The translations under genes were made by a program, and so were the position numbers. 64,000 nucleotides of DNA from Paenibacillus sp. RC334. Its GTDB lineage: Bacteria; Bacillota; Bacilli; Paenibacillales; Paenibacillaceae. Under the pieces are notes generated by a model. It was given only the letters and a program-made list of their open reading frames with translations, did not search any database and was not told the DNA's origin. The DNA is taken from assembly GCF_030034735.1 (NCBI RefSeq), contig NZ_CP125370.1, forward strand, positions 2,232,001-2,296,000, given 5' to 3'. Each line of letters begins with the position of its first letter. Position 1 is the stretch's first letter. Shown in pieces: positions 61,311 through 64,000 of this stretch.

Positions 61311-63800
61311 ATGCAATATATCGCCCACATACGGGAAAGTGACCAAGAGATTCAGACGGTAGCAGACCACCTGTTGGAAACTCAACAGCTAGCAGAATCT
61401 TATGGAGACAAAATAGGTATCCGACATATTACTGGACTCGCTGGTATGCTGCATGATTTGGGCAAATACACAGAAAATTTTCAAGATTACATACGTTTGG
61501 CGGTGCAAAATCCTGACAATCCACCGAAACGAGGAAGCGTAGATCATTCTACCGCTGGTGGAAAGTTATTGTACAATCTTTTTCACATTCAACCTCAAGG
61601 GACATTTGATAAGCAGGATTTCATGAACAAAGCTTTATTATCCGAAGTTGTAGGGAATGCGATTATTTCACACCATGCATATCTGCAGGATTTTTTAGAC
61701 CCCGACCTGGAATCAAAATTTTTGGATCGGGTGCGTGATCGAGAGCTGGAAGGATTTGATCATGCAGTCGGTCTTTTTTATGAGCAGGTGATGGAGAAAT
61801 CTACATTTTACCATTATGTGAATCTAGCAGGGGCCGAGTTGGCTCATTATATGAAACGGGATCATAATCCAGACGTTGAACTCAAAATGATGTTCTTATC
61901 CAAGTTTGTTTTTAGCGCTTTGATTGATGCGGATCGCACGAATACCCGTTGTTTTGAAGAAATTAATATTAAAGGCGAAAAGAATGACAATGAACCGATG
62001 AATCGCCAACAGCTATTTCAAACGTATTACGAAAGATTAATGGAGCGTATTAACGCTCTGCAATCAGGAGAGAACGCCGAGACAACCATTAATCTGCTTA
62101 GAAAACAAATGTCCGAGCAATGTGAGCAATTTGCAGACAAGCCTTCGGGGATACATACGCTCTCCATACCCACTGGGGGTGGAAAAACGCTGGCTAGTCT
62201 GCGTTATGCCCTCAAGCATGCGGTCACATTCAAAAAGAAGCATATCATCTACGTCGTTCCATTCACGACGATTATTGAACAAAACGCTCAGGAGGTTCGC
62301 AAAATTATACGGGATGACGCTAACATTCTGGAGCATCACTCGAATGTGGTCATGAACGAGGTAGAAGATATAGATCGGCAGGAGCATGAGCTTGAAGATG
62401 TTGTTGTGAATACACATCAAAAATTAAAGCTGGCTAAGGATAATTGGGATTCGCCCATCATTTTCACGACCATGGTGCAATTTTTAAATGTACTTTACGC
62501 AGATGGCAGCAGAAATGTCCGCAGACTTCACAATTTGAGTGAGTCTGTCATCATTTTTGATGAGGTTCAAAAAGTCCCCATTCACTGCATTTCATTGTTT
62601 AATCAAGCGCTGAATTTTTTGAAAATGTATGCCAGTTCAAGTATTGTTCTTTGCACTGCTACCCAACCGGAATTGGATTTTGTACATAACAAGCTGGACA
62701 TTGAGCCGGATGCGGAAATAGTGCATGATCTCGATCATGTCATAGAGAAGTTTAAGCGGGTTGAAATTGTTGACAAGGCGACGAACGGCACTGTAAATAC
62801 GGAAAAGCTTGCCGATTTTGTTGAGCAAAAGCTCGCTGATGAGCCAAGCGTACTCGTTATTCTCAATACAAAAGCGGTGGTCAAAAATTTATATCTTCGA
62901 CTAACAGAAGGAAACAGTGCAATCCCGGTTTACCACCTAAGTACTTCCATGTGTCCGGCTCATCGCAATCGCATATTGGAGAAAGTAAAACAACATTTAA
63001 ATGATAAGGAACCTGTCGTTTGTATCAGCACACAACTCATCGAGGCAGGAGTGGATATTAGCTTTACCTGTGTCATTCGATCCTTGGCTGGTCTGGATTC
63101 GATTGCACAAGCGGCAGGCCGATGTAATCGCCACGGAAGAGATGAAACAAAGCAGGTGTATGTCATTGATCATGAAGAAGAGAATCTCAAGCGGCTCAAA
63201 GAAATTAAAATCGGCAAAGAAATTACCAGAAAAATACTCATTGACTTAAAACGTGACAAAACCTGCTACGGTGGTAACGTATTATCCGCACAGGCTATGG
63301 AAATATATTTCCAAAAATATTATACCGAGCTGGCAACCGACTTGAACTATTTTATACCTAAGCTAAGAAAAAACATGACTGAGCTATTAACTGTTAGTCG
63401 CAGTGAAAATACGTACTATCGCTCTTATTACGATGAAAAGGGCACGATTCTTCCTTTATTTTTAGCGAATAGCTATAAGACCGCAGCAGAATACTTTCAG
63501 GTCATTAAAGATCATACAACAGCAGTTATCGTTCCATATGGAGATGGAGAGAAGGAAGGAAAAGAGATTATCGCTGATCTCAACGGACAGCAAAGCATAG
63601 AGGATCTCAGTAGTCTGCTGCGCAAAGCACAGCAATTCACCATTAATATATTGCACCATGAGAAAGAAGAACTGGATCACAATAAGGCGCTGATTCCTTA
63701 TTTGGATGGAAAGATATGGGCTTTGACTGAGAGGGCCTATGATGATTTATTTGGGCTGAATCTTCACAATGATAGTTTGCATGATGGTTTTATTCTCTAA
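61311..63800 (+). CDS. cas3: CRISPR-associated helicase/nuclease Cas3 (type I-C)
   Basis: The 829-aa protein has an N-terminal HD nuclease domain (GMLHDLGKY with His48-Asp49; DHSTAGGKLL) fused to a superfamily 2 helicase. Walker A is SIPTGGGKTLAS (~285-295), the DExx box reads DEVQ (417-420), motif III is CTATQPE, and the C-lobe has STQLIEAGVDISF and QAAGRCNRHGR. It degrades DNA unwound after Cascade recognition. RBS AAGGAG precedes ATG 61311. cas5 follows 113 nt later behind its own promoter-like sequence. All catalytic motifs look intact, so interference should be possible. Confidence 0.96.
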   Translation: MQYIAHIRESDQEIQTVADHLLETQQLAESYGDKIGIRHITGLAGMLHDLGKYTENFQDYIRLAVQNPDNPPKRGSVDHSTAGGKLLYNLFHIQPQGTFDKQDFMNKALLSEVVGNAIISHHAYLQDFLDPDLESKFLDRVRDRELEGFDHAVGLFYEQVMEKSTFYHYVNLAGAELAHYMKRDHNPDVELKMMFLSKFVFSALIDADRTNTRCFEEINIKGEKNDNEPMNRQQLFQTYYERLMERINALQSGENAETTINLLRKQMSEQCEQFADKPSGIHTLSIPTGGGKTLASLRYALKHAVTFKKKHIIYVVPFTTIIEQNAQEVRKIIRDDANILEHHSNVVMNEVEDIDRQEHELEDVVVNTHQKLKLAKDNWDSPIIFTTMVQFLNVLYADGSRNVRRLHNLSESVIIFDEVQKVPIHCISLFNQALNFLKMYASSSIVLCTATQPELDFVHNKLDIEPDAEIVHDLDHVIEKFKRVEIVDKATNGTVNTEKLADFVEQKLADEPSVLVILNTKAVVKNLYLRLTEGNSAIPVYHLSTSMCPAHRNRILEKVKQHLNDKEPVVCISTQLIEAGVDISFTCVIRSLAGLDSIAQAAGRCNRHGRDETKQVYVIDHEEENLKRLKEIKIGKEITRKILIDLKRDKTCYGGNVLSAQAMEIYFQKYYTELATDLNYFIPKLRKNMTELLTVSRSENTYYRSYYDEKGTILPLFLANSYKTAAEYFQVIKDHTTAVIVPYGDGEKEGKEIIADLNGQQSIEDLSSLLRKAQQFTINILHHEKEELDHNKALIPYLDGKIWALTERAYDDLFGLNLHNDSLHDGFIL

Positions 63801-63838
63801 GAATGCCTTTATGGGAGATAAAGAGCCTATATTTTGCA

Positions 63839-63867
63839 TTGACTGACCATGCCAAAAGTAATATTCT
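63839..63867 (+). promoter_or_regulatory. Putative promoter of the cas5 operon
   Basis: TTGACT (63839-63844), 17-nt spacer, TATTCT (63862-63867), 46 nt before cas5. Confidence 0.5.
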
Positions 63868-63913
63868 GGTACTATGTTTAGATAAAAAGACCTAGAAAGG
63901 AGGAAGATTCCAG

Positions 63914-64000
63914 TTGAGAAACGCAATCGAATTTAGAGTGTATGGAGATTATGCACTGTTCACTGACCCGCTAACCAAGCTGGGTGGTGAGAAACTAACC
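63914..64000 (+). CDS. cas5c: Cas5 of type I-C, N-terminal end
   Basis: The first 29 codons of a gene cut by the window end. TTG 63914 follows AAAGGAGG. The peptide [16 protein letters not shown] then [13 protein letters not shown] is the conserved Cas5d/Cas5c opening; in type I-C this protein also cuts the pre-crRNA. The rest of the operon (cas8c, cas7, cas4, cas1, cas2) would be expected beyond the window. Confidence 0.88.
   Translation, partial: MRNAIEFRVYGDYALFTDPLTKLGGEKLT

Overview
The window looks like a piece of a Paenibacillus chromosome, probably of the P. polymyxa group. This is inferred from protein content, gene order and sporulation genes; no database search was possible. The first 31 kb follow the Bacillus core order closely: dapA, RNase J, tepA, ylzJ, spoIIIE, the ymfFHIJK block, rodZ, pgsA, cinA, recA, recX, rny, ymdB, spoVS, miaB and ricA. 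A sleB-type cortex hydrolase is inserted after spoIIIE. TTG and GTG starts with strong Shine-Dalgarno sites are common, and one start (ymdB) appears to be ATC.

Region 1 (1-28 kb) is housekeeping: RNA decay (RNase J, RNase Y), chromosome translocation, cell shape (RodZ), phospholipid synthesis (PgsA), recombination (RecA/RecX with a LexA box), and sporulation or biofilm control (SpoVS, YmdB, RicA). Readable promoters include a sigma-G-type site before sleB, a sigma-H-type site before spoVS, and a recA promoter that settles the recA start.

Region 2 (28-47 kb) is metabolic and stress-related. It holds an NAD salvage cluster (NrtR-like Nudix regulator, nicotinamidase, nicotinate phosphoribosyltransferase), moaB, a Cys-rich copper-storage-like protein, argS behind a complete T-box riboswitch with an Arg CGC specifier, and an S-layer-anchored protein. 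It continues with a heterodimeric BmrCD-type drug exporter behind a 37-codon leader peptide and attenuator, a bacillithiol-disulfide reductase (YpdA) with a DUF441 protein, an ArsR-type regulator, a second leader-peptide/terminator arrangement in front of an RsgA-type GTPase, and a small L,D-transpeptidase.

Region 3 (47.9-58.1 kb) is an unusual type VII (WXG100/ESX) secretion locus. It encodes a YukD-like ubiquitin fold, an EccC/EssC ATPase without FHA domains, two unrecognised partners, an EsxA-like WXG100 protein, a transmembrane Ser/Thr-kinase-like protein laid out like EssB but with catalytic residues intact, a vWA protein and a PP2C-type phosphatase. Two genes here, the ATPase and a small partner, are each interrupted by a one-base change in a homopolymer.

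Region 4 (58.3-64 kb) has an SDR oxidoreductase and then a type I-C CRISPR-Cas system. The array of 23 repeats and 22 spacers lies upstream of cas3 and cas5 in the same orientation, followed by an eroded repeat and a further fossil repeat. cas5 is cut by the window end and has its own promoter-like sequence.
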